A stretch of DNA of 52,409 bases from Magnetospirillum moscoviense (GCF_001650635.1 NZ_LWQU01000126.1:1-52409); one strand, 5' to 3'; shown: positions 37,702 through 47,653, numbered from the stretch's first letter. Translations and numbers: made by a program. Notes: generated by a model from the sequence alone, not told the origin.

Positions 37702-39294
37702 ATGCTCAATACGCCCATGTCCCGGCGCGGCATGGTGGTGGCACCGCACCACTTGGCCGCCCAGGCCGGCCTTGCCATCCTGCGCGAGGGCGGTAACGCC
37801 ATCGAGGCCGCCATCGCCGCCGCTGCCGCCTCGGCCGTCGTCTATCCGCACATGAACGGATTGGGCGGAGACGGCTTTTGGCTGATCGCCGAACCGGGCA
37901 AGCCGCCGGTCTCGATCGACGGCTCGGGGGCCGCCGGCGGCAAGGTCGATGCCGATCTTTACCGCGGCCATCGCCTGAAGGCGGTGCCGCTGCGCGGACC
38001 CTTGGCGGCGGCAACGGTGGCCGGCGCGGTGTCGGGCTGGCAGCTGGCCCTGGACGTCTCGGCCCATTGGGGCGGCGGCATGGGCCTGGACCGCCTGTTC
38101 GAGGATGCCGTCCACCTGGCCCGCGACGGCTTTGCCGTCACCCGCCACCAGGTCGATTCGCTGGCCCGCAACCTGTCGGTCTTGCGCAAATCTCCGGGAT
38201 TTTCGGCGACGTTTCTGAACCGGAATAAACCCCTGCCGGTCGGTGCCATCCACACCCAGCCCCGTCTGGCCGAGACTTTCGAGCGCCTGGCCGAGGTGGG
38301 GCTGGACGATTTCTATCGCGGCGACATCGCCCGCGCCCTGGCCGAGGATCTGAAGGCCGCCGGCTCGCCCCTGAAGGCCGAGGATCTGGCCCGCCACCGC
38401 GGCATGCGCCGCCGGCCCTTGTCCTTGGGCCTACCGGCCGGCACGGTTTTCACCACCGCGCCGCCGACGCAAGGGCTGGCGACCTTGATCCTGCTGGGCG
38501 TGTTCCAGCGCCTGGGCATCAGCCAGCCCGACAGTTTCGCCTGGGTGCATGGCCTGGCCGAGGCGACCAAGCTGGCCTATCGGGTGCGCAACGCCCACCT
38601 GACCGACCCGCACCGCATGTCGGTGCACGCCACCACCTATCTGACCGATCACCTGCTCGACCGCATGGCCGGCGAGATCGATCCGGCCCGCGCCGCCCAC
38701 TGGCCGCACCCGGCCCAAGACGCCGACACCGCCTGGATCGGCGTGATCGACGGCCAGGGTCGCGCCGTCAGCTATATCCAAAGCCTGTTCCACGCCTTCG
38801 GCTCGGGGGTGGTGTCACCCTCCACCGGCATCGTCTGGCACAACCGGGCCAGTTCCTTCGCCCTGGACCCAGCCCATCGCAACGCCCTGGAGCCCCGGCG
38901 CAAGCCGCTGCACACCCTGGCCCCGGCGCTGGCACGCCTGAAGGACGGCCGCACCCTGGTGTGGGGGTGCATGGGCGGCGACGCCCAGCCGCAGGTGGTG
39001 TCGCAGATCTTCACCCGCGCCATCTTGCTGGGCCAGGACCTGCAAGAAGCGGTGTCGGCGCCGCGCTTCGCCCTGGGCCGCGGCCTGGACGGGCGCATCG
39101 CCAGCGATTTGAAGCTGGAAGCCCGCTTTTCGCCCCAGGTGGTCGAGGCCCTTGCCGCCGCCGGCCACCAGATCACCGAAGTCGCCCCCTTCGACCCGGC
39201 GCTGGGTCAGGCCGGGGCCCTGTTGCGCCATGCCGGCGGCACCATCGAAGGGGCCGCCGATCCCCGGTCGGACGGCGCCGCCGCCGGCTGGTAG
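37702..39294 (+). CDS. Gamma-glutamyltransferase family protein
   Basis: A 530-residue N-terminal nucleophile hydrolase of the GGT family. It contains the usual MVVAPHHLAAQAGLAILREGGNA and NGLGGDGFW segments. The catalytic Thr that starts the small subunit after self-cleavage is probably T343 (ADTAWIGVIDGQG). The classical TTHFS is reduced to DTAWI, and the following Ser-rich SPSTGIVWHNR fits. It would cleave gamma-glutamyl bonds such as in glutathione. No clear signal peptide is present, so location is uncertain. An ATG 15 nt downstream (MSRRGM) is a possible start. Confidence 0.85.
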   Translation: MLNTPMSRRGMVVAPHHLAAQAGLAILREGGNAIEAAIAAAAASAVVYPHMNGLGGDGFWLIAEPGKPPVSIDGSGAAGGKVDADLYRGHRLKAVPLRGPLAAATVAGAVSGWQLALDVSAHWGGGMGLDRLFEDAVHLARDGFAVTRHQVDSLARNLSVLRKSPGFSATFLNRNKPLPVGAIHTQPRLAETFERLAEVGLDDFYRGDIARALAEDLKAAGSPLKAEDLARHRGMRRRPLSLGLPAGTVFTTAPPTQGLATLILLGVFQRLGISQPDSFAWVHGLAEATKLAYRVRNAHLTDPHRMSVHATTYLTDHLLDRMAGEIDPARAAHWPHPAQDADTAWIGVIDGQGRAVSYIQSLFHAFGSGVVSPSTGIVWHNRASSFALDPAHRNALEPRRKPLHTLAPALARLKDGRTLVWGCMGGDAQPQVVSQIFTRAILLGQDLQEAVSAPRFALGRGLDGRIASDLKLEARFSPQVVEALAAAGHQITEVAPFDPALGQAGALLRHAGGTIEGAADPRSDGAAAGW

Positions 39295-39317
39295 TTCATA
39301 TCGATAGGAAAATGAAA

Positions 39318-39536
39318 ATGGCTGAGATCATGATGTTGCCGGTGGCCCCCTATGAAGTGAACGGCCGCAATATCTTCGACACCGGGATTTCCACCGTCGG
39401 GCGCGGCGGCCACGACTATTTCTGCGCCCATTGCGGTCGTCAGATGGTCCACAACATGGATCTTTCGAAGATCGAAGCCGAGATTCTTTACAAGTGCAGC
39501 TGCGGCGGCCTGAACGTCCCGCCGCCGGTCGAATAA
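39318..39536 (+). CDS. Small zinc-ribbon-like protein, unknown function
   Basis: A 72-residue protein with a CxxC (C36, C39) and a CxC (C60, C62) that could form one zinc site (FCAHCG and YKCSCGG). The first 30 residues are hydrophobic or polar without a signal. No family was recognised; it may be a zinc-ribbon accessory protein. The ATG at 39318 has AGGA 8 nt upstream; an ATG two codons earlier is too close. It follows the GGT gene by 23 bp and is probably co-transcribed. Confidence 0.65.
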   Translation: MAEIMMLPVAPYEVNGRNIFDTGISTVGRGGHDYFCAHCGRQMVHNMDLSKIEAEILYKCSCGGLNVPPPVE

Positions 39537-39543
39537 ACCGGGC

Positions 39544-39972
39544 TCAGCGCGGCCGATTGTCGGCGATGCGGTGAAAGTTGGCGACCAGGCTTTGCAGCTG
39601 GCGTTTCAGGACGCCGGTAACGTGGTCGGACACCGCGTCATGCAGCCTTCGACACAAATCCTGGTCCTTGGGCGGCATCAGGGTCGGATCGGCCAGGGCC
39701 ATGGCCCAATCGGGGAAATGCCGCTCGGCGATCTGGTCGTTGATCAGCACGAACATGTTGCGGTGGCGGGGGTCGTCCTTGATCGCCGCCAGGGTCTCGG
39801 CCACCTGGGCCTCGGGCCCTTCCAGATATTGCAGGAACATCCCCTCGTGATACATCAGCACGCCGGTGATGCCGCGTTTGGGATTGTTGGCCACCGACAC
39901 CCGCAGAATCTTGGCCAGATCCTCGGGCGAGAGGTCCATGGTGGCGTGGCTGATATAAAGAGTTCCGATCAT
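39544..39972 (-). CDS. Short BLUF-domain blue-light photoreceptor
   Basis: A 142-residue protein whose first 90 residues form a BLUF domain, a FAD-binding blue-light sensor. The photochemical residues are all present: Tyr6 in LYIS, Asn in NNPKRGITG (29-30), and Gln48 in FLQYLEG. EIAERHFPDWAM-like sequence (IAERHFPDWAM) follows as usual. The last 45 residues form a helical cap. There is no linked effector domain, so it should act through a partner. The ATG at 39972 is required because Tyr6 must be kept; no ribosome site is visible and the promoter implies a leaderless transcript. Confidence 0.85.
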   Translation of the reverse strand: MIGTLYISHATMDLSPEDLAKILRVSVANNPKRGITGVLMYHEGMFLQYLEGPEAQVAETLAAIKDDPRHRNMFVLINDQIAERHFPDWAMALADPTLMPPKDQDLCRRLHDAVSDHVTGVLKRQLQSLVANFHRIADNRPR

Positions 39973-39978
39973 AGTGCC

Positions 39979-40007
39979 AGTATAACTCGCGCCAGGGGAT
40001 CGGTAAA
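39979..40007 (-). promoter_or_regulatory. Sigma-70-type promoter of the BLUF gene
   Basis: TTTACC (40007-40002) and TATACT (39984-39979) are 17 bp apart. The -10 box ends 6 nt before the BLUF ATG, so transcription would begin at the start codon itself. Confidence 0.65.
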
Positions 40008-40045
40008 GCGTAAATCGGTATTTGAATGCCGGTTTAAACGTCGCC

Positions 40046-41056
40046 CTATGGCACGGTGAATTGCCAGCCGAACCAGCGCCAGCGGCCATCCAGCGACGGC
40101 GCCGTGCAGTTCAGACGGCCCCGGCCTTGCGGGATCGGCTTGCTCATGCGCACCTCGATGCGTTCCCCCAGGCGTTCGGTCGCGGCGCGGCCATCATGCG
40201 AGGTATAGCAGGCCAGATGGTCGAGGCCGGGAACGTCTCCCTCGAGGGTGAAGCCGAAGGGCGGCGGATTGACCGTCAGCTTGGGGTCGGCCGGGCTGAC
40301 ATCGACGGCCGGAAGCGGCAGCGAGCGGGCGGCCAGGCGAAAGCGCTCCGGCTCGCCATAGGTCTCGTTCAACGGAAAGCGCGGCAGGAACCAGCGATCC
40401 GCCTTGGCCCAGAGCGGTCCGGAATGCTGGCCGAAAGCGGCCTTGAAGCCGGCCTGGCGGATGATGGCCGCCGCCTCCAGGCTCATCTCGCCATAGGGCC
40501 AGGCGAACAGATCGGGCGCCCTCCCCAATTCGGCACCGAAACGAGCCTTGGAACGAGCCAAATCCTCGGCGACGCTGGCGGCCGACAGCGCCGGCAGATG
40601 GGGATGGCCGGCGCCTTGGCTGCCGATGGTGACCAGACCCGAGGCCACCATCTCGCGCAGGCGGTCCCATCCCATGTAATCGCTGCCGCCACGATCGGTT
40701 TCGTCGGTGACGACGAACACCGTGAAGGGCAGGCCGGCCTCCTGCAGGCGGGGCCAGGCATGTTCCCAGACGGTGTACCAGGCGTCGTCGATGGTCAGCG
40801 CCACCGCCTTGTCGGGCAGCGGCCGGCCGTTGGTCAGGGCATCGACGATGTCGGGCAGCGGCAGCACCCGGTAGCCGCCGTTCTTCAGCTCGGCGATGTG
40901 CGCTTCCAGCTGATCCAGACGGGTGTTGGCGTTGGGGAATCGACTGTCGCCGAAGCGGTGGTAGGTGAATACCACCGCCGAATCCGCCGCCCCGGCCGCG
41001 CTTGTCGCAACCGTCAGCAGCGCCGCCAGCGCCCATGTCAAAGCCCGAACCCGCAT
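40046..41056 (-). CDS. Secreted polysaccharide deacetylase-like protein, probably altered metal site
   Basis: A 336-residue protein with an N-terminal signal peptide ([23 protein letters not shown]) and a NodB-type domain. The first Asp pair is present (LTIDDAW, D90-D91). In motif 2 the usual GSHxxxH is [10 protein letters not shown]: the first metal His is Gln147 while H151 is kept. Motif 3 (FAWPYG) and a C-terminal beta-rich region follow. It may bind rather than deacetylate glycans, or use another ligand. It lies 73 bp upstream of the BLUF gene on the same strand. Confidence 0.8.
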   Translation of the reverse strand: MRVRALTWALAALLTVATSAAGAADSAVVFTYHRFGDSRFPNANTRLDQLEAHIAELKNGGYRVLPLPDIVDALTNGRPLPDKAVALTIDDAWYTVWEHAWPRLQEAGLPFTVFVVTDETDRGGSDYMGWDRLREMVASGLVTIGSQGAGHPHLPALSAASVAEDLARSKARFGAELGRAPDLFAWPYGEMSLEAAAIIRQAGFKAAFGQHSGPLWAKADRWFLPRFPLNETYGEPERFRLAARSLPLPAVDVSPADPKLTVNPPPFGFTLEGDVPGLDHLACYTSHDGRAATERLGERIEVRMSKPIPQGRGRLNCTAPSLDGRWRWFGWQFTVP

Positions 41057-41135
41057 CGCCCTCTACCCTCGACCCGCCCCTGCCCCTACATTGAAAGGCG
41101 ACCGACTCTTCCCTTTGTACGACAGGAGCTTGCCG

Positions 41136-41726
41136 ATGACTACCCCGGCCGACACCGACCTGCTGAACCAGATGTTCCTGAACGGCCGCACCCACAATCG
41201 CTGGCGGGACCAGGCGGTCACCGACGACCAGCTTCGCCGCGCCTGGGATCTGGCACGGATGGGGCCGACCTCGGCCAATTGCCAGCCGCTCAGGGTGGTG
41301 TTCGTCCGATCAGTCGCCGCCAAGGAAACGCTGCGCCCGGCCCTGGCACCCGGCAACCTGGACAAGACCATGTCCGCCCCGGTCACCGCCATCCTGGCCC
41401 AGGACATGGCCTTTTACGACAAGCTGCCAGCCCTGTTCCCCCATGCCGACGCCAAATCGTGGTTCGCAGGCAACGATGCCCTGATCCAGGCCACCGCTTT
41501 TCGCAACGCCACGCTTCAGGCCGGATATTTCATCCTGGCGCTGCGCGCGGTCGGGTTGGATTGCGGGCCGATGAGCGGCTTCGACAATGCCCAGATCGAT
41601 GCCGCCTTCCTGGCCGGCACGACGTGGCGGTCGAATTTCCTGCTCAATATCGGCCATGGTGACCCGGCGGGCCTGTATCCGCGTGGACCGCGGCTGGATT
41701 TCGCCGAGGCCTGCCGGGTCGAATGA
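41136..41726 (+). CDS. Nitroreductase-family enzyme (malonic semialdehyde reductase RutE/HadB type)
   Basis: A 196-residue flavin-dependent reductase. [33 protein letters not shown] near the N-terminus is the RutE-type FMN-binding opening (given in part), followed by [12 protein letters not shown] and [11 protein letters not shown]. RutE reduces malonic semialdehyde in pyrimidine breakdown. No other rut gene is nearby, so a different substrate is possible. GGAG lies ahead of the ATG at 41136. It ends 39 bp from the convergent parB gene. Confidence 0.85.
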   Translation: MTTPADTDLLNQMFLNGRTHNRWRDQAVTDDQLRRAWDLARMGPTSANCQPLRVVFVRSVAAKETLRPALAPGNLDKTMSAPVTAILAQDMAFYDKLPALFPHADAKSWFAGNDALIQATAFRNATLQAGYFILALRAVGLDCGPMSGFDNAQIDAAFLAGTTWRSNFLLNIGHGDPAGLYPRGPRLDFAEACRVE

Positions 41727-41728
41727 AC

Positions 41729-41756
41729 CCAAATCCGAACCACCCTTCGGATTTGG
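41729..41756. terminator. Hairpin between convergent nitroreductase and parB genes
   Basis: A perfect 11-bp stem pairs 41729-41739 with 41746-41756 (CCAAATCCGAA/TTCGGATTTGG) around a 6-nt loop. It lies between two convergent stops, so it may terminate both transcripts. T-runs after the stem are poor. Confidence 0.55.
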
Positions 41757-41764
41757 TATGATCC

Positions 41765-42664
<900 letters not shown>

Positions 42665-42669
42665 GTTCC

Positions 42670-43476
42670 TTACGCCCCCTTCGTCGCGCGCCGCTCGCGC
42701 TTCAGCATTTCCGCGGCGAGATGGATATAAGCTTCCGAACCGGCGCATTTGTGATCGTAGATCAGCACCGGCTTGCCGTGGCTCGGCGCCTCGGAAATGC
42801 GCACGTTGCGCGGGATCACCGTGTCATAGACCTTGTCGCCGAAGAACGCGCGCACGTCGGCCGCCACCTGTTCGGTCAGGTTGTTGCGCTTGTCGAACAT
42901 GGTCAACACGATGCCCTGCAATTCCAGCCCGGGATTGAAGCCCTGGCGGATCGCCTCGATGGTCTTGACCAAATGCGAGATGCCTTCCAGGGCGAAGAAC
43001 TCGCACTGCAGCGGCACCAGCACCGCATGGGCCGCCACCAGGGCGTTCAGGGTCAACAGGTTCAGGGATGGCGGGCAATCGATCAGCACGTAATCCCAGC
43101 CGGCCACCGCCGGCTTCAAGGCCTCGGCCAGCCGGACCTCGCGCCGGGCCATTTCCACCAGCTCGATCTCGGCACCCGACAGATCGATGCCCGACGGCAC
43201 CACCGACAGGCCGGGGATCTCGGTCTCGCGCACCGCCTCGGCCAGTTTCGCCTCGCCGATCAGGACGTGATAGGAATTGATCGCCCGGTCGGCCCGATCG
43301 ACGCCTAGGCCGGTGCTGGCATTGCCCTGGGGGTCCAGGTCGATCATCAGCACCTTCTTGCGGGTCGCCACCATGGCGGTCGCCAGGTTGATGGCGGTGG
43401 TGGTCTTGCCGACCCCGCCCTTCTGGTTGGCGATGGCGATAATGCGGGCGGCGTTGCTAACGCTCTGCTCGACCAC
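42670..43476 (-). CDS. parA: Chromosome partitioning ATPase ParA
   Basis: A 268-residue Walker-type ATPase that drives movement of ParB-parS complexes. The deviant Walker A motif is KGGVGKTTTAINLA near residue 19, with its signature Lys. MIDLDPQGN and YVLIDCPPSLNLLTLNAL are the Walker A' and B regions. The GTG start at 43476 overlaps the rsmG stop by 20 bp. It is co-transcribed with parB 5 bp downstream. Confidence 0.96.
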   Translation of the reverse strand: MVEQSVSNAARIIAIANQKGGVGKTTTAINLATAMVATRKKVLMIDLDPQGNASTGLGVDRADRAINSYHVLIGEAKLAEAVRETEIPGLSVVPSGIDLSGAEIELVEMARREVRLAEALKPAVAGWDYVLIDCPPSLNLLTLNALVAAHAVLVPLQCEFFALEGISHLVKTIEAIRQGFNPGLELQGIVLTMFDKRNNLTEQVAADVRAFFGDKVYDTVIPRNVRISEAPSHGKPVLIYDHKCAGSEAYIHLAAEMLKRERRATKGA

Positions 43477-44068
43477 GGCGGACCTCTCTCAAGTGAAGGA
43501 TGGAGCTGGCCGGATCGGTCAGGGAAGTGACCCGGTCGAGCGAGAATATCCATTCTTTGGCGGCCTGGGTCAATTCGTCTTCCGCCGCCCTGCCCTTCAG
43601 GAACAGACATTCGCCGCCCGGCCCCAGATGCGGCTGGGCCCAGGACAGCAGTTTTTCCAAGGGCGCCAGGGCCCTGGCGGTCACCAGATCGGCCGCCAGG
43701 GGTGCCACCTGTTCGATACGGGCATTATGGATGGTCAGCTTGGTGGCGGTGACCCGGGCGGCCTCGCGCAGGAAGGCGCATTTGCGCCCGTCGCTTTCGA
43801 TCAGATGGACGTCGGGCACCCCCAGGATGGCCAGGATCAGGCCGGGAAAGCCGGCCCCCGACCCCATGTCGACAAGTCTGTGGACGGATTGGGGAAGAAG
43901 CGGGAAAAGCTGGGCGGAATCGAGGAAATGCCGCTGCCACAGGCTGGGGATGGTTTCCGGCCCGACAAGATTGATCCGCGCCTGCCATTTGACCAGTAGA
44001 TCGGCATAGATTTGCAGCCGCTCGCCAGTTTCACGTGAAACAGCGATGTCGGCCAGACACTGCTCCAT
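43457..44068 (-). CDS. rsmG: 16S rRNA (guanine-N7) methyltransferase RsmG
   Basis: A 203-residue methyltransferase that modifies G527 of 16S rRNA. INLVGPETIPSLWQRHFLDS and VDMGSGAGFPGL are the RsmG signature, including SAM motif I. RALAPLEKLL and FLKG follow. The ATG at 44068 was chosen from the family start; a TTG at 44101 or a GTG at 44098 would add 10-11 residues (VFHVKQ...) encoded by a parS site. A second parS-like site lies in codons for VSRE further in. The gene sits 40 bp downstream of mnmG. Confidence 0.9.
   Translation of the reverse strand: MEQCLADIAVSRETGERLQIYADLLVKWQARINLVGPETIPSLWQRHFLDSAQLFPLLPQSVHRLVDMGSGAGFPGLILAILGVPDVHLIESDGRKCAFLREAARVTATKLTIHNARIEQVAPLAADLVTARALAPLEKLLSWAQPHLGPGGECLFLKGRAAEDELTQAAKEWIFSLDRVTSLTDPASSILHLREVRRGRAER
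44027..44042. promoter_or_regulatory. parS: parS site A (inside rsmG)
   Basis: AGTTTCACGTGAAACA contains the perfect 14-bp palindrome GTTTCACGTGAAAC (44028-44041) and matches the parS consensus TGTTTCACGTGAAACA at 15 of 16 positions. It encodes the residues V-S-R-E near the RsmG N-terminus. Confidence 0.85.
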
Positions 44069-44081
44069 TCCATAGGGGGTC

Positions 44082-44097
44082 TGTTTCACGTGAAACA
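44082..44097. promoter_or_regulatory. parS: parS site B (between mnmG and rsmG)
   Basis: TGTTTCACGTGAAACA is a perfect match to the 16-bp parS consensus. It lies just upstream of the chosen rsmG start, 14 bp ahead of it, 12 bp from the mnmG stop, and 39 bp from site A. Confidence 0.93.
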
Positions 44098-44108
44098 CCA
44101 AATGCTGT

Positions 44109-45986
44109 TCATGCCGCCCCTCGCCGTTTCACATGCCCCAGCAGCGCCGAAATCGCCGCCGGGGTCACCCCGGGAATGCGAGCCGCCGCCGCCAGGCTGG
44201 CCGGCCGGGCCGCCGCCAGCTTCTGCCGCACCTCGTTGGACAGCGAGCCAACCTGGGCATAATCCAGATCGGCCGGCAGTTCCAGCCCCTCGTCGCGGCG
44301 ATAGGCGCGGATGTCGGCTTCCTGCCGATCCAGATAGCCGCGATACTTGCCCTCGATTTCCAATTGTTCGGCGCTGGCCGGATCGATGGCGCCCAGCTCG
44401 GGCCACAGCAACGCCAACCGGGCAAGCGTCATGTCGGGGTAGCCCAGCAGGTCCCAGGCCGAGCGCGCCACCCCGTCCTGATTGACGGCGAAACCGGCCC
44501 GGGCCAGCACGGTCGGGCTGGCCGACAATCGGTCCAGCACCGCGCGCCCCGCCGTCAGCCCGGCCAGCCGGTGGGCAAAGGCCTGGCGGCGCTCGGGTCC
44601 GACGCTGCCCATGGCCTCGCCGATCGGGGTCAGGCGCAAATCGGCATTGTCCGAGCGCAGCAGCAGCCGATACTCGGCGCGCGAGGTGAACATTCGGTAG
44701 GGCTCGCTGGTGCCCAGCCGCACCAGATCGTCGATCATCACCCCGATATAGGCGTCGGCACGGTCCAGGATCAGCGGCGCCGACCCGGCCACCCGGCGGG
44801 CGGCGTTGAGGCCGGCGACCAAGCCTTGCGCCCCGGCCTCCTCGTAGCCGGTAGTGCCGTTGATCTGGCCAGCGAGGAAAAGGCCCGGCACCGACCGCAC
44901 CGCCAACGAGCGATCCAAGGCGCGCGGATCGACGAAATCATATTCGATGGCATAGCCCGGCCGCAGGATGGTCACCCGCTCGAGGCCGGCCATGGTGCGG
45001 ATCATCGCGTCCTGCACCTCGGCCGGCAGCGAGGTCGAGATGCCGTTGGGATAGACGGTCGGATCGTCCAGCCCCTCGGGCTCGAGGAAGATCTGGTGGC
45101 GGTCCTTGTCGGCGAAGCGGACGATCTTGTCCTCGATCGACGGGCAATAGCGCGGGCCGACAGACTGGATACGACCGGAATACATCGCCGAGCGATGCAG
45201 GTTGGCAATGATCACCCCGTGGGTGGCGGCGTTGGTATAGGTGATGCCGCAGCGGACCTGCGGCTGGGTGATGGCGGTCGTCAGGGTCGAGAACGGCACC
45301 GGCGGATCGTCGCCGGCCTGCATGTCCAGCCCGGCCCAATCGATGGTGCGGCCGTCCAGCCGGGCCGGGGTCCCGGTCTTCAGCCGGGCCAACGGCAGGC
45401 CCAGCCGCTTCAAGGCTCGCGACAGACCGTAATTGGGGGCGTCACCGACCCGGCCGGCGGCCCAGGTCCGCTCGCCGCAATGGATCAGGCCGGACAGGAA
45501 GGTGCCGGTGGTCACCACCACCGCTCCCGCCGCGATGGTGCGACCGTCGGCCAGCACCAGGCCGGTCACCGTGCCATCGGTCACCACCAGATCGTCGGCC
45601 GCCCCTTGCACCAGCCGCAAATTCTCCTGGGCCTCCAGCAGAGACCGCATGGCCTGGCGGTACAGCTTGCGGTCGGCCTGGGCGCGCGGCCCCTGCACCG
45701 CCGGCCCCTTCGAGCGATTGAGGATGCGGAACTGGATGCCGCCTTGGTCGATGGCCCGGCCCATCAAGCCGTCCAGCGCGTCGATCTCGCGCACCAGCTG
45801 GCCCTTGGCCAGGCCGCCGATGGCCGGGTTGCAGCTCATCTCGCCCAGGGTATCCAGGCGCTGGGTCAGCAAGATGGTGTCGGCGCCGGTGCGCGCCGCC
45901 GCCGCCGCCGCCTCGCATCCGGCGTGACCCCCGCCGATCACCACCACGTCGGCCGTCAGAAGCCCATCTCGTTTCACGTGAAACAC
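44109..45986 (-). CDS. mnmG: tRNA uridine-5-carboxymethylaminomethyl(34) synthesis enzyme MnmG
   Basis: A 625-residue FAD enzyme that works with MnmE to build the cmnm5 group on U34 of certain tRNAs. [14 protein letters not shown] near residue 13 is the FAD-binding motif. [17 protein letters not shown] and the later [10 protein letters not shown] and [21 protein letters not shown] are MnmG hallmarks. The GTG at 45986 directly follows the mnmE stop; its first codons (VFHVKR) are part of parS site C. A later GTG at 45977 is an alternative start. Confidence 0.95.
   Translation of the reverse strand: MFHVKRDGLLTADVVVIGGGHAGCEAAAAAARTGADTILLTQRLDTLGEMSCNPAIGGLAKGQLVREIDALDGLMGRAIDQGGIQFRILNRSKGPAVQGPRAQADRKLYRQAMRSLLEAQENLRLVQGAADDLVVTDGTVTGLVLADGRTIAAGAVVVTTGTFLSGLIHCGERTWAAGRVGDAPNYGLSRALKRLGLPLARLKTGTPARLDGRTIDWAGLDMQAGDDPPVPFSTLTTAITQPQVRCGITYTNAATHGVIIANLHRSAMYSGRIQSVGPRYCPSIEDKIVRFADKDRHQIFLEPEGLDDPTVYPNGISTSLPAEVQDAMIRTMAGLERVTILRPGYAIEYDFVDPRALDRSLAVRSVPGLFLAGQINGTTGYEEAGAQGLVAGLNAARRVAGSAPLILDRADAYIGVMIDDLVRLGTSEPYRMFTSRAEYRLLLRSDNADLRLTPIGEAMGSVGPERRQAFAHRLAGLTAGRAVLDRLSASPTVLARAGFAVNQDGVARSAWDLLGYPDMTLARLALLWPELGAIDPASAEQLEIEGKYRGYLDRQEADIRAYRRDEGLELPADLDYAQVGSLSNEVRQKLAAARPASLAAAARIPGVTPAAISALLGHVKRRGAA
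45970..45985. promoter_or_regulatory. parS: parS site C (at the mnmG start)
   Basis: CGTTTCACGTGAAACA contains the perfect palindrome GTTTCACGTGAAAC (45971-45984) and matches the parS consensus at 15 of 16 positions. It is read as the codons F-H-V-K of MnmG, directly after the start codon. Confidence 0.85.
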
Positions 45987-47312
45987 CTACTTGCCGATAC
46001 AGAACTCGCCAAACACCACATCCAGCACGTCCTCGACATCGACCCGGCCGCTGATCCGTCCGATGGCGCCGGCCGCCGCCCGTACTTCCTCGGCGGCCAG
46101 TTCCAGCCCCAGCCCCGGGTCGAAGCGGTCGAGTGCGCCCAAGGCCTCGGTCGCCGCCGCCCGGTGGCGGGCCCGGGTCAGGGCCGGCGCCTGGGTCAGG
46201 GCGAAGCGGGACGCCACCTCGCCGGTCAACCGCTCCAGCAACTCATCCAGACCGGTGCCGGTGCGGGCCGATAGCATGATCGGGGCGGCGCCGTCGATGG
46301 AAAAAGACTCGCTGCCCGGCTGATCGGCCTTGTTGGCCACCACCAGCGAATCCTCGCCCAGCAGGGCCAGGGTGGCGGCATCGGCCGGTCGGCCGGCATC
46401 GAACACCAGCAATTTCAGGTCGGCCGCCTCGGCCTTGACCAAAGCGCGGCGGATGCCCTCGGCCTCGATATCCTCGGCCGCCTCGCGCAGGCCGGCCGTA
46501 TCGGCCAGCACCACCGGCCAGCCGGCCAGATCCAGATGCACCTCGATGACGTCGCGGGTGGTGCCAGCGGTGGCCGAGACGATGGCCACCTCGCGCCCGG
46601 CGATGCGGTTCAGCAGACTGGACTTGCCGGCATTGGGGGCACCCAGGATGGCGACATGGATGCCGTCGCGCAGCCGCTCGTGCCGCACGCCCTCGGCCAG
46701 ATGGCCGCGCAGCTCGGCCGCCAGTTGGGCCACCACCTGGGCCGCCTGCTCGGTCACGCCGTCGGGCAGATCCTCGTCGGAAAAATCGATGCAGGCTTCC
46801 AACAGCGCCAGGGCGCGGATCAGATCGGCCCGCCAGCCCTCGGCCAGCCGGTCCAGCCCGCCATCCAGTTGCAGCAGGGCCTGGCGCCGCTGCGCCGCCG
46901 TCTCGGCATCGACCAGATCGGCGATGGCCTCGGCCCGGGTCAGGTCCAGCTTGCCGTTCAGGAAGGCGCGTTTGGAAAACTCGCCCGGCTCGGCCGGACG
47001 CAGGCCCAGCTCGACCAAAGCCTGGGCCAGAGCGGCGGCGACGGCGCGGCCGCCATGCAGGTGCAGCTCGCAGACATCCTCGCCGGTGAAGCTGGCCGGC
47101 CCGGGAAACCACAGGGCCAGGCCGTCATCGATCACCTCGCCGCCATGGGTGGGCCGCACCCGCACCGCCTTGCGGGCCGGCGGCAACGAACCGGTCAGGC
47201 GGGCCAGGGCCGGGCCGGCCAGCGGCCCGGACAGCCGGAACACCGCGACGCCGCCCCGTCCCGGTGCGCTGGCGAGGGCAAAAATAGTGGGGGCAAAAAT
47301 AGTCTGGGTCAT
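45987..47312 (-). CDS. mnmE: tRNA modification GTPase MnmE
   Basis: A 441-residue GTPase, partner of MnmG in U34 modification. The N-terminal formyl-THF-like domain starts at TIFALASAPGRGGVAVFRLSG (given in part). The G domain has GAPNAGKSSLLNRI (G1), DTAGLREAAEDIE (G3) and NKAD (G4). The C-terminus is the invariant CIGK. The ATG at 47312 overlaps the ferredoxin stop by 4 nt, so the genes are coupled. Direct abutment with mnmG suggests joint expression. Confidence 0.96.
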   Translation of the reverse strand: MTQTIFAPTIFALASAPGRGGVAVFRLSGPLAGPALARLTGSLPPARKAVRVRPTHGGEVIDDGLALWFPGPASFTGEDVCELHLHGGRAVAAALAQALVELGLRPAEPGEFSKRAFLNGKLDLTRAEAIADLVDAETAAQRRQALLQLDGGLDRLAEGWRADLIRALALLEACIDFSDEDLPDGVTEQAAQVVAQLAAELRGHLAEGVRHERLRDGIHVAILGAPNAGKSSLLNRIAGREVAIVSATAGTTRDVIEVHLDLAGWPVVLADTAGLREAAEDIEAEGIRRALVKAEAADLKLLVFDAGRPADAATLALLGEDSLVVANKADQPGSESFSIDGAAPIMLSARTGTGLDELLERLTGEVASRFALTQAPALTRARHRAAATEALGALDRFDPGLGLELAAEEVRAAAGAIGRISGRVDVEDVLDVVFGEFCIGK

Positions 47313-47653
47313 CTGCCCTGTTCGGGCGTCAGCATCAGCCGCTCGACCCGACCGCCGCCGACCAGGTGGGTTTCAAGGATCTCGTCGATGTCGGCATGGG
47401 TCTTGAAGCCGTACCAGATGCCGTCGGGATAGACCACCAGCACCGGCCCCAGGCCGCAGCGATCCAGGCAGCCGGCGGAATTGATCCGCACGTCCTTCAG
47501 GCCGGCTTCCTTGGCCTTGGCCTTCAGATAGTCGCGCAGGGATTCCGAGCCGTGACCGGCGCAGCTGCCGCGCGGCGTGCCGTCGGGCCGGCGATTGGTG
47601 CAGACGAAGACGTGCAGGCTGAAATAGGGGGCGGGATCGGTGGGGCGGCTCAC
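47309..47653 (-). CDS. Thioredoxin-like [2Fe-2S] ferredoxin
   Basis: A 114-residue protein. HVFVCTNRRPDG, then GSCAGHGS and AGCLDRCGLGP provide the four Cys of a thioredoxin-like 2Fe-2S cluster (Cys spacing typical of the family). VVVYPDGIWYGF-type sequence follows. It carries electrons, but the partner is unknown. The GTG at 47653 overlaps the upstream stop in GTGA and the stop overlaps mnmE, so three genes are translationally linked. Confidence 0.85.
   Translation of the reverse strand: MSRPTDPAPYFSLHVFVCTNRRPDGTPRGSCAGHGSESLRDYLKAKAKEAGLKDVRINSAGCLDRCGLGPVLVVYPDGIWYGFKTHADIDEILETHLVGGGRVERLMLTPEQGR

Noticed and set aside
44069..44101. Longer RsmG start at TTG 44101 or GTG 44098
   Set aside because: The added residues are encoded by a parS site and do not match the family start; the ATG at 44068 gives the usual N-terminus. 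The choice is not certain.
44133..46274. Long open frame (713 codons) on the plus strand
   Set aside because: Antisense to mnmG and mnmE, which are complete and recognisable; composition is Gln/Arg/His-rich as in shadow frames.
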